In this document: positions 1 through 10,820 of the stretch, in pieces
Position numbering within the stretch: the first letter of the stretch is position 1
Layout of the letters: each line of letters opens with the position of its first letter
Assembly: GCA_016630955.3 (NCBI GenBank)
Contig: CM049994.1
Span: 434,001-498,000, forward strand
Direction: 5' to 3'
Origin: Didymella arachidicola
Lineage: Eukaryota > Ascomycota > Dothideomycetes > Pleosporales > Didymellaceae
DNA: 64,000 nucleotides
Position numbers and translations under genes: made by a program
Notes under the pieces: generated by a model
Databases searched by the model: none
Told to the model about the DNA's origin: nothing
What the model saw: the letters and a program-made list of their open reading frames with translations, nothing else

Positions 1-93
1 AGTGTAATGCACCTAACACCTATATTCGTTGTAAGGTCGTCAAGTACACACTATCCACCCCACGAAACCCATGCAACCAGTAACCCAAACCAT

Positions 94-855
94 TTACTTG
101 AGGGGAATGAAACGGGAAGAGTGAGTGGCACCAATACCGGGCCTACCGTGCTTGACGGGCTTGCTGCGAGGTTGTTAGCCGTAATCCTACGTTCGATATG
201 CAGCCGGGGCTACGCACTATGAGATGGAGAATTCGGCGAGGTAATGGCCGACCATCTCGGGCTTGATCTCGACCTGGTTGAACTCCTTGCCGGAGTAGAC
301 ACCGATGACAGAGCCGATCATCTCGGGGACGACAATCATATCACGGAGGTGGGTCTTGACGAGGTCGGGCTTCTCGTTGGGCTTGGCCTCCTGCTTGGAC
401 TTGCGGAGCTTCTTGATCAGGCCCATGGGCTTGCGCTTGAGACCGCGGTTGAACCTTCTGCGGGCACGGGCGTGGACGAGGTCGCGGAGCTCCTCAGAGC
501 CGAGGTCGAGGAGCTGGTCGAGGTCGACTCCACGGTAGGAGAACTTGCGGAAGGAGCGCTTGGCCTTGAGGGCTGTGGTGGCGGGTTAGTCGGGTCCATC
601 CATTCAATGCTTCGTGTGCGTGTGAGATGCATTTCCCTCCATCTTTCACTGCTGCTACAGTCTAAAAATTCACAGCATCATGAACAAATGGATAAGGGTC
701 GTAGCGAGCGGGTAAGGGGCGTTGCGAGATGGATAGAGAGTGGGAGCGTACCGGCAGCCTCCTCGGCGTTCTAGTTGGTCGTTAGCAGTCGCAAAACAAT
801 GAAATTAAAGCTGTGGAGCAGCCGGAGGGGTACAAACGTATTCTGAGTCGGCCAT
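94..855 (-). CDS. RPS15: 40S ribosomal protein S15 (uS19)
   Basis: Structural protein of the small ribosomal subunit head, near the decoding site. Four exons read on the minus strand: 838-855, 752-770, 218-572 and 94-163, joining to 153 residues, the normal length of the family. The first exon encodes only MADSEY. The internal exon carries the core with [10 protein letters not shown] and VDLDQLL, and the last exon ends in the hallmark C-terminus [12 protein letters not shown]. The three introns have GTTTGT, GTACGC and GTGCGT donors and AG acceptors, and every junction keeps the frame. Tiny 5' exons are common in fungal ribosomal protein genes. The product is certain; only the first 18-bp exon could be revised. 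Confidence 0.95.
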
Positions 856-3800
856 GTCGATTTGCGGTTGCTACAGGTTAGTGAAGCTTCGAAGGGAGAT
901 CGCAAAGGCGGGCGTCGACGTGGTAAAAGGGCAGTCGTAGGCTGGGTGCCGGTCGCGCCTTCTCAAAATCCGTAGCGCAACATAAGCGAGAGTGAGTTTG
1001 TGGGCTTGGCGCAATGCATCCCGTTCAACCAATCAGCACTGTAACTCCACCCCGCAAACATCATGGATATAGCATTACGGCTTGCAAACATCGCGGTGAC
1101 CGTCAAAGAGGATCTTAGGGTTAGTCGTAATATCTTGTTCTGACCGATAGACAATGCACTGTTAGGGGTACACTTTGCGATTGCAGTCGGGTTGAGAGGC
1201 GCGCAGGGTGTGCAACTTGTCAAGAAGTAACATTCACCCGCTGCTGCTCTTCTACAGTCACTCTTCATGTCACGGACAGTGTTGCAAATCACTGCCGCTT
1301 ATCATGTTGTTCCTAGGGGTACGATGCGCATGTCTGCCCAGTTGTAGCGACAGCGAGTGTTGCTACGATGGGTAAACCTATCAATTACATAAGCACCTTT
1401 CCAACGACCTCCGCCGTCATTATCGGCATCATCGCTGTCGCTGTCCGTCTCGACAGCTTCGCTACAACTGCTGCTCTCGTCGACCGGGTCCTCATCGCGC
1501 TCGAAATGGGTGTCTCTGTCACTGACTTTGCTCTTTCCTCGTTCATTGAAATTATAATCCGACTCGCCATCACCTCCTTCTGTGCAACGATGGCACGTCC
1601 ATTTCTTATCCTCACCGCGTAGCTCGTTAAAACACAAATGCCACCACTGCTTTCACTTGTCCCACTTCATCATACCTCTCTCAGTATTAGTGCGCTTGAG
1701 GTAGGGACAATGTTGAGGTCCGAGGCTTTGACCTGCTCAGCAGGCTGTCTGCTCTTTGCTCGGCTGTTTCGTCATAGAGTTCCACTAAAACAGCAACTGC
1801 TCGTCCACCATCTCCCTCGTGGCTGTGAGCTTTTTCGCAGATGTAGTAGCACCGGGGACCGTTTATGCGTTCCACTTGTCTGATCTAAATGCGCATCAGC
1901 TTTGCTCGACGTTTCTGTATGCTTGCAGAGCGCTTGTCCGGGCTCGTTGAACATACCATCCCGCTTTCCACGCGGCCTAACGCTTTGTTGCGACAACAGT
2001 CTTATCATTGCCGGATACTCACCATTAACACCGTCACCATCGCGGGTGCCACCTTGATGATCAGATGCATGGAGGGGCGCTTTAGACACGTCAGTGGATT
2101 AGAATGATTTCTGTGACTTGCAGATCGAGGCATCCGACTATGCTACTGTGACCCAGGAACCAGGATACATCGTCTGTGATGTCTATATGACCGTCTTCCA
2201 GCGAAAATTAAGCGCAACCGAAGGTTGCGTCCGAGCCGTCACATCGGTACTGAGTGCGCTACAGAAAGAACGGTAAACACATCGCCTGACAATACCCTTG
2301 ATCGAAGCTCATTAAAGCAGATGTAGTAGAAAGATGGAATTCTGGAAACACCATCAGCAAGCTGAGGCCACTAGTTCCTGGAGAGGACAAGCGCACGTCA
2401 GGACATAGGCGGCCAAAATGCTCGGACAGGCTGACTTATCATGGGTCCGTGGGCCTGCTCAAGGGCCCAGAACCGGGATGAGCAAGCATGGAGCATCTGT
2501 TGGGGCCTAGTGGTAAGCTGCTCAACTGCTGGACCATCCTCAAGGGAAGAATCCATCCCATATCCCTTCCTCTGACTCTGTCCAGTGGTGAGGAACGAAC
2601 ACCATTTCCGGACCGACCTCAACTCGTTGGTTGAGAGCAGAACCATACCATTTGCCGCTGGATATCTGAAATGCTTCAAGGCATGATGTGGAGGATGAGA
2701 CGGAGGAACCCTACTGTTTGAGCTTGTCCGTTGGAGAAATGCCCGCGCTGATGAACCTGGTGGCTGTACTGACTATATCCTTGGTCATTTAACTCCAGTT
2801 CATTGTCAAGCAAGATCAGTAGACTATCCCATCCCTCACCAGCTCTCGATGCTCTCTCAAGAGACCGCGACATGGCATTAATTGAGGTTGGCTAAGGCCT
2901 CAGCGAGGGAGTGACAGTGTTGCAGGGATCTGCACCGGGGCGAGGTCGCTCTCCAAGCAAAGGTGGGTTGGCTGAAAGCACGTCGGCAATTTGGACGGCA
3001 ACACACAAAGCCACCGAAATGGTATGTTTTCGCAAGCCGGAAGCTTCGAAGCAGCACCCGCTCACCTTCATCATATACACAACCGCCGACTGCGCACCCA
3101 TTGTACATAATCTATACGCACCTTATACGCAGTCACGCCCCGATTTCAACCCGCCGGGGGAATGCCAACCGAAATCTTCGATATTGATCGTTCTCTAGGG
3201 CTGAGCTATCGCGGAAGACAATAGTGTCTTTAACACTAAACAGTGCACTAGCATAAGTTCAGTCGCTTCATTACCTTCACGGTCGGTATTTCTCGGCCCT
3301 TATTCAGTCCACATTTGAGAATTCACGAGGAACACTACAGCTCCACCTAGGGTACCCTACTTCCTTCAGGGCTGAATCATTCTTTTAGAGCAGCACAAGC
3401 TCGAGAAAGCGAGTTCGAATCGTATCAAGAAGGTGGAGACCCGTTTAAAGAGACAGATTGACGCTCGAGCATCAAGGGGCCGAAGGTACAGGATCTCAAA
3501 ATATAAGCAGCCCATGGCTGACGACAACGAAGAGATGCAAGCAAACGAGACTGAGAGTTTTCGCTGTTTGCTTCATCTAGTGCAGACGCTGATGAACGGC
3601 GCATAAGATCCATGTCGCCGCGTCAAAAGACTTCAGCAGAACGCCGCCAGCCAGTGGGTACACTCAGGCTACTTCGATCTTCACCAGAGCTACAGCCAGC
3701 CTTGCATCAGGTACTCCTCTGGATCTTCGAAAATGTACCGCTCATGCACGTATCTCCCCGAAGGATAATGCAACAATTGTCTGGCAGCGCAGACTCAGCG

Positions 3801-4328
3801 TCATTGATAACTCCAAGCTAATAACCAGATCAGCCCTGACCTACGTACTGCACTTGAGGCCGAGGTGGTGTACACAGTGGTAGCGATCAGGCGATGCAAA
3901 ATTACTTGATGACACTTAGCTCATTGAACAGGGATCAGGCACTTAGGGTTGTCCAACAGCTCGCTCAGCGACTTGATGCCGAAGAAACTAAGCTCCATGA
4001 CAAGATACTCAATTTCGCTACACAGCTGCTTGAGGATCGTGACACAACGGCCAGCACCACCTATTAGGACATTCGTTGGCTGCCTGCATAGCCATCTATA
4101 ACCAAAGCGAGATTCGAACGATAAGGAACGCCCCGTCAACGTAAAAATGAACGCTGAACTCCCTCTGCCACCATGCTGTCGAGGTGAAAGCAGCTTGGCT
4201 TGGCTGAACAGGGTTGTGCTTTGGTAGCGGGCTCATGTGCCCACGACAGTAATGTCTTCATTCAAATTGATCTTTCAGATCTTCCTCTTCTCCTCCCCTC
4301 GATCCGACTGACTTTTGCAACAATCATC
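856..4328. other. gene-poor interval of about 3.5 kb
   Basis: No open frame here looks like a conserved protein, and frames above 100 codons are rare and compositionally poor. The only frame with a recognisable motif is the minus-strand one at 1302-1637, listed separately. I saw no tRNA, no long inverted repeat and no transposase remnant. It may hold untranslated regions, unrecognised short genes or decayed sequence. Confidence 0.5.
1302..1637 (-). other. possible gene remnant with a zinc-finger-like motif
   Basis: A minus-strand frame of about 110 codons starts with WWHLCFNEL followed by WTCHRC, a W-H-C plus C-x2-C spacing resembling the C-terminal half of a PHD-type or related zinc finger. 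A very acidic Asp/Ser/Glu stretch and a basic tail follow. The upstream half of a finger would need an intron near 1650-1745. A CACTAATAC branch-like site is present there, but I could not build a convincing donor and exon. It could be a degraded gene or chance. Confidence 0.22.
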
Positions 4329-5261
4329 ATGACGGTGGACTCGCTCGGCGTCTTTTTGGCCTGGGTGCAGCAAAGCTCACAGGCTTTGACAATTCCCGGC
4401 TTCGTCGACGAGAACTTCGACAATGGTTACCTGCTGGTGAAGAGCCGGTTTCCTGGCTTATATGCACATGTCGTGAGTTGTGGCCCTACCGCCAGTATCT
4501 GCATTCACACATGACTGAAGTGATGTAGGAGAGCATATTGAAGAAGGTAGGAGAACAGGGAGTCCACGTGAGATGGTGCTTGCGTCCAGAGGATGGCGGG
4601 AAGAATTGGGGTGCAACGGCTTTGTTAGCCCACACAAGGTTTGAAAACAAGTCTGTAACTCCTTCTCAAAGATGCTCATGCCTGCTCAGACTCAAACTGT
4701 TGACCGGAACAGGGGCAGTAAAGAGGAAATTGGAAGCTCGCGCGGGTTGTCGCCGCACAGTGGCAACAGCAGGACAAGGACTACCAGCCTGACAAGGAAC
4801 GCTCTCCGTCTGCGACGAAGGCCACGCTCGAGAACGATATGCGCGATGCGATCGCTAAGTTGGCGCAGTTGAAAGTGAAAGACCAGGCCCTGTTTCAAAG
4901 GCTTCAAGATTCTGAGCTCGAGCGGACCAACGAGGATGCTGAGCAGAAGGCAGTCGAAATCTCAGCCGAAGTCGAGTCGGAACGCAACAAGGTCGCAGAA
5001 GCTGAGCGGCAGATCCGTCAGCTCCAAACTGAAGCCGAGTTGGCACGTAGTCGGGCAGCAGAAGCTGGGGGTCGTGCAGCAGAATTGGAAACTGTAAGGG
5101 ACCGTCTGCTGGCCCAGATCTCGGAGCTCAAAGCAGGAAAAGATGAGCCCGAGGAAGTTGTGGTGCCTCGAAAACATGCGCGTATCAGAATTACCAGGCA
5201 GGACGGTATGATCACGTTGCAGATTGACGATGAGACTGTCCTAGGGTGCCATGATAACTAA
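4329..5261 (+). CDS. hypothetical coiled-coil protein
   Basis: I do not recognise this protein. The proposed model is three exons, 4329-4472, 4529-4638 and 4724-5261, giving 263 residues. Intron 1 has a canonical GTGAGT donor and a TGATGTAG acceptor. Intron 2 (GTTTGA donor) is less certain, because the best acceptor by pyrimidine content (TGCTCAG at 4682-4688) leads to an early stop and the AAAG at 4720-4723 keeps the frame. Roughly residues 130-235 are rich in Glu, Lys, Arg and Ala with heptad spacing, predicting a long coiled coil. A short basic tail follows. No signal peptide or membrane segment is visible. It stands alone between two gene-poor intervals. Confidence 0.5.
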
Positions 5262-7407
5262 TACGATTGGATTGTCGATCATTGGATCAAGCATCTCTAG
5301 GTTAGATCCATGTGTCTTCAACTGAGGCCTGTCGTTGCTTGCAGAGATGTGATATTTTCTCTACTTACAGACAAGATGTTCCAGCTCTGGTTCTCATGGC
5401 GTTCACATGCACCGGAACCTCTGCAAGTAGTCAGACACATCCATCCAGGATCTGCGAAGGTACATATCAGGGACTATTACTATTCCAATACATCAGAGGA
5501 CTTTCGTACATGGACGGCGTCACTCTATTCCACAGGAAAGTTAGTAAGCACATCTATATAACAATTGAACAACCACGAACGGAAGCCCTAGAACCGGCAT
5601 TTGACTCAGTATTTCATAGCTGCTCAGAGCCTCCGTTCCACATTCATAAAGAGATCGGACGACTCTATTGTGAGTCCTTGCAACTAGTTGTCCTCCTGAA
5701 GTGAGCTGTCGCGGAAGGTAACTGTATCCTCGATATTGAAACTGCAAAAAGTGACTAATAAAGAAGTGCAGGGTATTGAGAGATTCTTATCTTCATATCT
5801 TCAACACTTGGCACTATACAAGGCACTAGGATAGGTTGGTTTACTCTGATATCTTTAAATTCGCCCTTACTCGACGCTGGTTTGATCGCGAGTGTTCAAG
5901 GAGTGAAGTGCTAGAAGCTGACAATATCATAGAGCGGACAACGTTCAGTGGCCAGGTCTTGTGAAAGCGCATCTAGTACGATGGCAAGAGAGTCTCCCGC
6001 AAGAGAGTTAAGCTCACCCATGAGCTCCTCGATTCCCTTGCAAATCCGACCGAGGATAGCAGGACAGACCAAGCCAACGATAAGGTAGGCAGCGATAGCC
6101 AAGTGCGAGAGGCCACTGCGAACGTATTTGCTAAGGCACCTGGAGTCACACGCGAGAAGGTGGGCGAGTCGGTCAAAAAGAGCCAGGAAAATTCGACCTC
6201 CGTAACATCATGCCTGGGAGCGGCTGGAGCAAGCCTGGATGATAACAATGCGGCTGCCCCCACACCAGCACCTTCTGGTCCCACCACATCAGCAAGCCTT
6301 CTTTCGCCACCTGGGGTGCACACCCAGATCGAAAGCCGATATATGGTACCCACTACGAGTCCAGGTCTTTTTTTGACGCGTCAAGCTGAACATACTGGAC
6401 GACATTATGCCGGATGCTGAACCAACGTACTTGCCTGAGAGCGATCTTCGCCTCGACCCTGCCGTGAGCGGCAACCACAGGGTTCAGGTGTAGTTGCTGG
6501 AGTCGCTCGCATCAGACCCTCGCCCAGGACCGGTGGCAGACATGTTCGCCCGCTCTCGCCATTCATAATCGGAGTCTGATTCCAGCCAGCTTGTGGAAGA
6601 AGAGACCTACTCCAGTCTCACAGGCTCGACAAACAATATTGCGGAATGCAATCCAGAGGCAGCCCCAAAGTAAATGCAGGCCTAGTCTGTGCAGAGGAGG
6701 GGCTGTTCCAAGATCCGGAGATCGAGAGTGTTGGTAATGGCGAGCGGAAGAGGAAAGAGGGGAGACAGCTAGCATGGTGCTCGACAAGCGCCCTTATGCA
6801 TTACCTCAGACATATTCCTACTTGAAAGTCCTCTTGAAAGTCCTCTTGAGATTACATGTGAACAGGATGGACCGAGCATGATGCGTGGCCAGTCCAGTGC
6901 TGGCTGTTCTCTTAGAATCATTCACTTGTGTCAAAGCAGAAGCTAATTACAGCAACTGTGAGCCACAGAGGTTCAAGATGACTCCACTGAGAAGACCTAC
7001 GACGCACCTGCAGACATGAATGTGATGATCACAGAACATGCTGGACGGCGGTAAGGGGACATGTCTGGATCCTTTCGTCGAATTCTATGCAACTATTGCG
7101 GTAGCCGTACCGTGATAGCAGTTCCACCACTGAACGTTGCACGTGCGGAGCACCTGTCACAGATGCACTATGATGTATGTCACTCAAAAGATCAACAGTT
7201 TGTAGATGGGCGTGCATGGCTTCATTCAGGGTATCTTAGCAGACAAATATCGGAATATTGCCGCATATCCGTCCTTCATATCCTTCTCGCAGCACGCTCG
7301 ACACCGCCCAAAGGCTCTTGTTCGTACCGCATGATTCCCTGATTTGTCGGGAGATTGGCGTGATCATACTTCGTTGATGTTGGTGGGGTATCCGGATAGC
7401 GATGCGC
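5262..7407. other. gene-poor interval of about 2.1 kb
   Basis: No supportable gene. One minus-strand frame, open from about 6210 down to the stop at 5911, reads as a hydrophobic stretch (HLAIAAYLIVGLVCPAIL) followed by an amphipathic segment. It has no start with context and no clear splice partners, so it is noted only as a weak candidate for an exon. No tRNA or repeat was seen. Confidence 0.4.
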
Positions 7408-7814
7408 TTAGTCGAAAAGACCGAAGCCCATGTCGTCATCGGACTCCTCCTTCTCCTCCTCCTTGGCCTCCTCAGCGGGCGCATCAGCAGCACCGCCAGC
7501 GGCAGCAGCGCCACCAGCAGCAGGGGCAGCACCACCGGCACCGCCGGAGGGAACGGAAGCAAGCTTCTCAGAGCCAGAGGCGATCAGCTGCGAGGGGTTA
7601 GTGTCTACTCATTATGTTCGGACAGACCGCAGTCGGCTCATCGTTGCGCGCATACCTCGTTGATGTCCTTGCCCTCGAGCTCAGAGATGAGCTGGTCGAG
7701 ACGGGAGTCATCGGCCTCAATACCGACGGACTCAAGGACAGCCTTGACGTCGGCAGCGGAGGGGGAGGTGTTACCACCGAGTCCGAGAAGGAGGTAGGCT
7801 GCGAGGTGCTTCAT
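7408..7814 (-). CDS. RPP2: 60S acidic ribosomal protein P2
   Basis: Stalk protein of the large ribosomal subunit; P1/P2 heterodimers recruit translation factors. Two exons, 7656-7814 and 7408-7587, join at a GTATGC donor and CGCAG acceptor to 112 residues. The N-terminal dimerisation domain begins [10 protein letters not shown] and includes [20 protein letters not shown]. It is followed by an Ala/Gly-rich hinge and the invariant acidic C-terminus [13 protein letters not shown] that contacts elongation factors. The N-terminus [10 protein letters not shown] distinguishes P2 from P1. It is divergent from the SPT2-like gene, sharing a 504-bp intergenic region. Confidence 0.95.
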
Positions 7815-8318
7815 TTTGAATGTGGTTGTCGAAGTGTGTTTCTGGGTAGGAACAGGAGCGCAATCGATTTAACCTAGCAGAATTAGAAATTAAGCGACAG
7901 TGGCCTAGGCGCAAAGTAATCACGTACCGTTCTAACGGAGACTGGAGCTTCAAGTTCTCGTCGAGGGTAGCGATCGAAAGTTCGATATGTACGAAATTCC
8001 TTTGGAAAGTGCGACCCGGCATCGGCTAAACGATCGTCCCTAGCGCGAAGTCCAGCATGCACGGACGTCTGGTCGACCACGTGACGTTTGTCCTTCGGTT
8101 TATAAAGTGCGTTCAGCGAGCGCCACCTGCTCCCTATTCTATTCTCTGATTGTCTGCGCGCCCTCTGTCCCTCCGCCTTCGCCTCCCATCCTCCGCGCGA
8201 CCGTGATCTGTTCCACAGCGGCAAATCATATACCCGTACATTTGCCTGGAAAGCATGTACGACTTGCCCAAGCGACACGACCGGTAACACTGAGTCAAAC
8301 GCTTGCCAGTCGCCCACC
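7815..8318. promoter_or_regulatory. shared region between divergent RPP2 and SPT2-like genes
   Basis: The 504 bp between two divergent starts must carry both promoters. A CACGTG E-box lies at 8078-8083, embedded in CACGTGACG, and a TATA-like TTTATAAAG follows at about 8099-8107, oriented toward the plus-strand gene. Their function is inferred from position only. Confidence 0.4.
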
Positions 8319-9476
8319 ATGAGCGTGAGTCCAACTTCGCGACCCACGCCTGAGAATTTGCTAATATCCTCTTCTCAGGCTTTCAGAGATATAATGTCCA
8401 TAGTCGGACCTGGAGGCGCAAAGACGACAGCCGCTCCTAGGCAGGCGCAATCGCAGCCTACTGGAGCGCCGAAGCCTACCCCGCGACCAGCAGCTGGAAC
8501 GAATGGGGTGGCGCCAGCACCGCAGCTCAAGCGCAAAGCATCGGGACCAGCAGACAACAGTCAAGTCAAGGTCCAGCGCAAAGACAGTCCTGCTCAGCCT
8601 TCGCAGTACACCGGCACTGCTCGCCCAACCGCGGCGTCTGGAGCGGCGAGGCCAATCCAGCCTACTACAACGACCGTACCGTACCGTGGAACAGCAGCAC
8701 CATCGTCAGTCAAACCAACAAACGCCCTCGCAAAGAAGCCCGTAGCCTCTACGAGCACAGCAGCCCCTCCGCGGAAAGCAACCCCGCCTGCCCCCAAACC
8801 TGCCTCTGCAGCCACGAACTCAACTGCGACAGCCCCCGCATCGAAGCCCAAAGGTTATCTAGCACTCCTTCAGAAAGCTAAAGAGAAGGACTCTACGAAG
8901 CCTGTTGCACCTCCAATCACAGTCGCTAAGGGGTTCATTCCGACAAAGAAGGAGCGCTTAGCACTCAAGGCAGAGGCATCCGCAGCCAAGGGAAAGAAAG
9001 TAGGCGTGGTACCAACAGCAAAGGCTGCAGATGTTAAAGGTGAGGCCTTGAAGGCTCAGCGCAAGCCAGCAGATGTTGGCTACCAAGGCACTGCACGTCC
9101 AGCCAAAGGACCCGCGCCCATCGGTTACAAAGGAACCGCTCGCCCTCAGGCTACTGCTGCACCGTCTAGCAGAGGTGGAACCCCTGCAGCTAAGCCGAGA
9201 CCGAAGCAAGAGAAGGGTCGCTACGATGGCTATGCAGACTGGTCCGACCTTGATGACATGGAAGATGAAGAGGATGACTACGCTTCGGATGCTTCGTCTG
9301 ATATGGAGGGTGGCATGTGGGATGTTGAGAAAGAAGAACAAGAAGCTCTCAAGTTCGCCAAGAAGGAGGATGCGGAAGCATTGGCGGAGGAGATGAGGCT
9401 AAAGCGCGAGAAGGAAGAGAAGAAGCGCAAGCTCCTGGCGCTGTCGAAGGCAGCTGCCGCCAAGAAGAAGTACTGA
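8319..9476 (+). CDS. SPT2: SPT2-like chromatin protein
   Basis: Nuclear histone chaperone-like protein linked to transcription elongation. The frame is open throughout, but a 54-bp GTGAGT...CTAAT...CTCAG intron at 8325-8378 is almost surely removed. This leaves MS joined to AFRDIMSIVG and a protein of 367 residues. The middle is a low-complexity Pro/Ala/Lys-rich region with several repeats of the type YKGTARP (YTGTARP, YRGTAAP, YQGTARP, YKGTARP). The C-terminal 80 residues are the SPT2 domain: DWSDLDDMEDEEDDY, then an acidic patch and a long Glu/Lys/Arg helix ending in KKKY. The identity rests on that C-terminal domain and the overall layout. Confidence 0.82.
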   Translation: MSVSPTSRPTPENLLISSSQAFRDIMSIVGPGGAKTTAAPRQAQSQPTGAPKPTPRPAAGTNGVAPAPQLKRKASGPADNSQVKVQRKDSPAQPSQYTGTARPTAASGAARPIQPTTTTVPYRGTAAPSSVKPTNALAKKPVASTSTAAPPRKATPPAPKPASAATNSTATAPASKPKGYLALLQKAKEKDSTKPVAPPITVAKGFIPTKKERLALKAEASAAKGKKVGVVPTAKAADVKGEALKAQRKPADVGYQGTARPAKGPAPIGYKGTARPQATAAPSSRGGTPAAKPRPKQEKGRYDGYADWSDLDDMEDEEDDYASDASSDMEGGMWDVEKEEQEALKFAKKEDAEALAEEMRLKREKEEKKRKLLALSKAAAAKKKY

Positions 9477-9959
9477 TCTCATTTCTTACCCTCGGCGTTT
9501 CTATGAATTACGGCATACCATACCATACCAGGATACGGGGCGTTTCTGCATTTCGGCAATTGCATGGCTACGGAGCGGATTGCATTTCCTGGACACGGGC
9601 ACGCACAGATTGCGCTCGAGCTTGTTCATTCACGATTGTGTTATTATAGTGAGTCTTAATAGAGGAGACCACACCTAGTGTATATTTTAGAAGACTGTTG
9701 GTGACAGACCTCAGTCACAAATATGACGACGAACGATTGTGCACACTGCAATCGACCTGCGACAGTTCTACTTAAGCCAACGTAACACATTGCCCAGTAC
9801 CATTTGACCATGTTGCAACACACTTCACGTCACTTCACGATCCGTTGCTTCACACATTGTCAGAGCCAGCTCACCCACAAACGCAGCATAGTCAAATTCA
9901 CCATATGACCCAATGTGGGCCTACCATCTACATGAGCCGCACTTTCCAAGACAGTGCTC

Positions 9960-10820
9960 ATGGCAGATCTCAGTACCCTCGCTCTGGCGACCATGCCGCG
10001 AGCATACACCTTAACGCCGAGACCCAAAAACTTGTCAACCACGGCGACCCTTGTCCACCGACTTCGACATCCTCTGCGCATGCAGCGTGTCCGTCATCCT
10101 TTACACATCCCCTCACATCCTGACCCGACGCCCACCGAGTCTGACGAGAGACATCCGGCGGGAGAAGACGACTGGCTCGAAGAACCTATATCTCAAGGGT
10201 CGCCGTACGAGTTGGTTGAACTCGAAGACCGAGGCGAGTATACGGAACAAAGGTACAACAATATAGATCTGTACTGGAACAGTGTCATAGTAGAAGCAAG
10301 TCCAGAAGAGAAGGAGAGGAGGCGAATGGCTGAGGAAGACAGAAGAAGGGAGAGAAGAAATGGTCGCGTATTCGACGACGCCGGGCAGCTTTACCAGGCG
10401 TTCGAAAGAAGCCGGTCGGATCAGTGCTCGTCGGTGTTGCCAGAACAAACAGCAGTTGCTCCAGAGCTCGTAGCACTGACGGGCAATCCTTCACGTACCG
10501 CAACCCAAGCTGGCCTTGATGCTAACAAGGACAGCTGTAATACACGCACAAAGCAAACAAGTGTTGCCAGACTCAACGCACTGCAAACAGACAGCCCACG
10601 ACTGACATGGAACTCAGCACTTACCCGTATTCTCGCCCACCCCGGTGTCAACCCCGCAGTAGCCTCGCGATTCAAAGCACGAGCTGGCTGTATGCCAAAG
10701 ACCCAGAACTCGCATGAGGAGGAAGTAGCCATAAGCATCGGCGTAGTGCCCAACTTCAGCTACCCCGTTGCAAACGCGCGTTGGTGGAAGGCATACCACG
10801 CCACCGACTGGCCTTCATAG
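9960..10820 (+). CDS. hypothetical protein
   Basis: A 286-residue single-exon frame starting at the first ATG (9960); a second ATG (9993, MPRAYTLTPRP) is equally possible. The N-terminal third is basic with many His, Arg and Pro. The middle has an acidic segment (SPYELVELEDRGEY) and a strongly charged helix (SPEEKERRRMAEEDRRRERR). The C-terminal part ends NARWWKAYHATDWPS. The contrast of a charged helix and a Trp-rich tail looks like a real protein, but I recognise no family and no catalytic motif. No signal peptide or membrane span. Confidence 0.5.
   Translation: MADLSTLALATMPRAYTLTPRPKNLSTTATLVHRLRHPLRMQRVRHPLHIPSHPDPTPTESDERHPAGEDDWLEEPISQGSPYELVELEDRGEYTEQRYNNIDLYWNSVIVEASPEEKERRRMAEEDRRRERRNGRVFDDAGQLYQAFERSRSDQCSSVLPEQTAVAPELVALTGNPSRTATQAGLDANKDSCNTRTKQTSVARLNALQTDSPRLTWNSALTRILAHPGVNPAVASRFKARAGCMPKTQNSHEEEVAISIGVVPNFSYPVANARWWKAYHATDWPS

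Noticed and set aside
3400..3430. GTTCGAATC, resembling a tRNA T-loop
   Set aside because: No matching acceptor stem, D-arm or anticodon arm at the right spacing on either strand.
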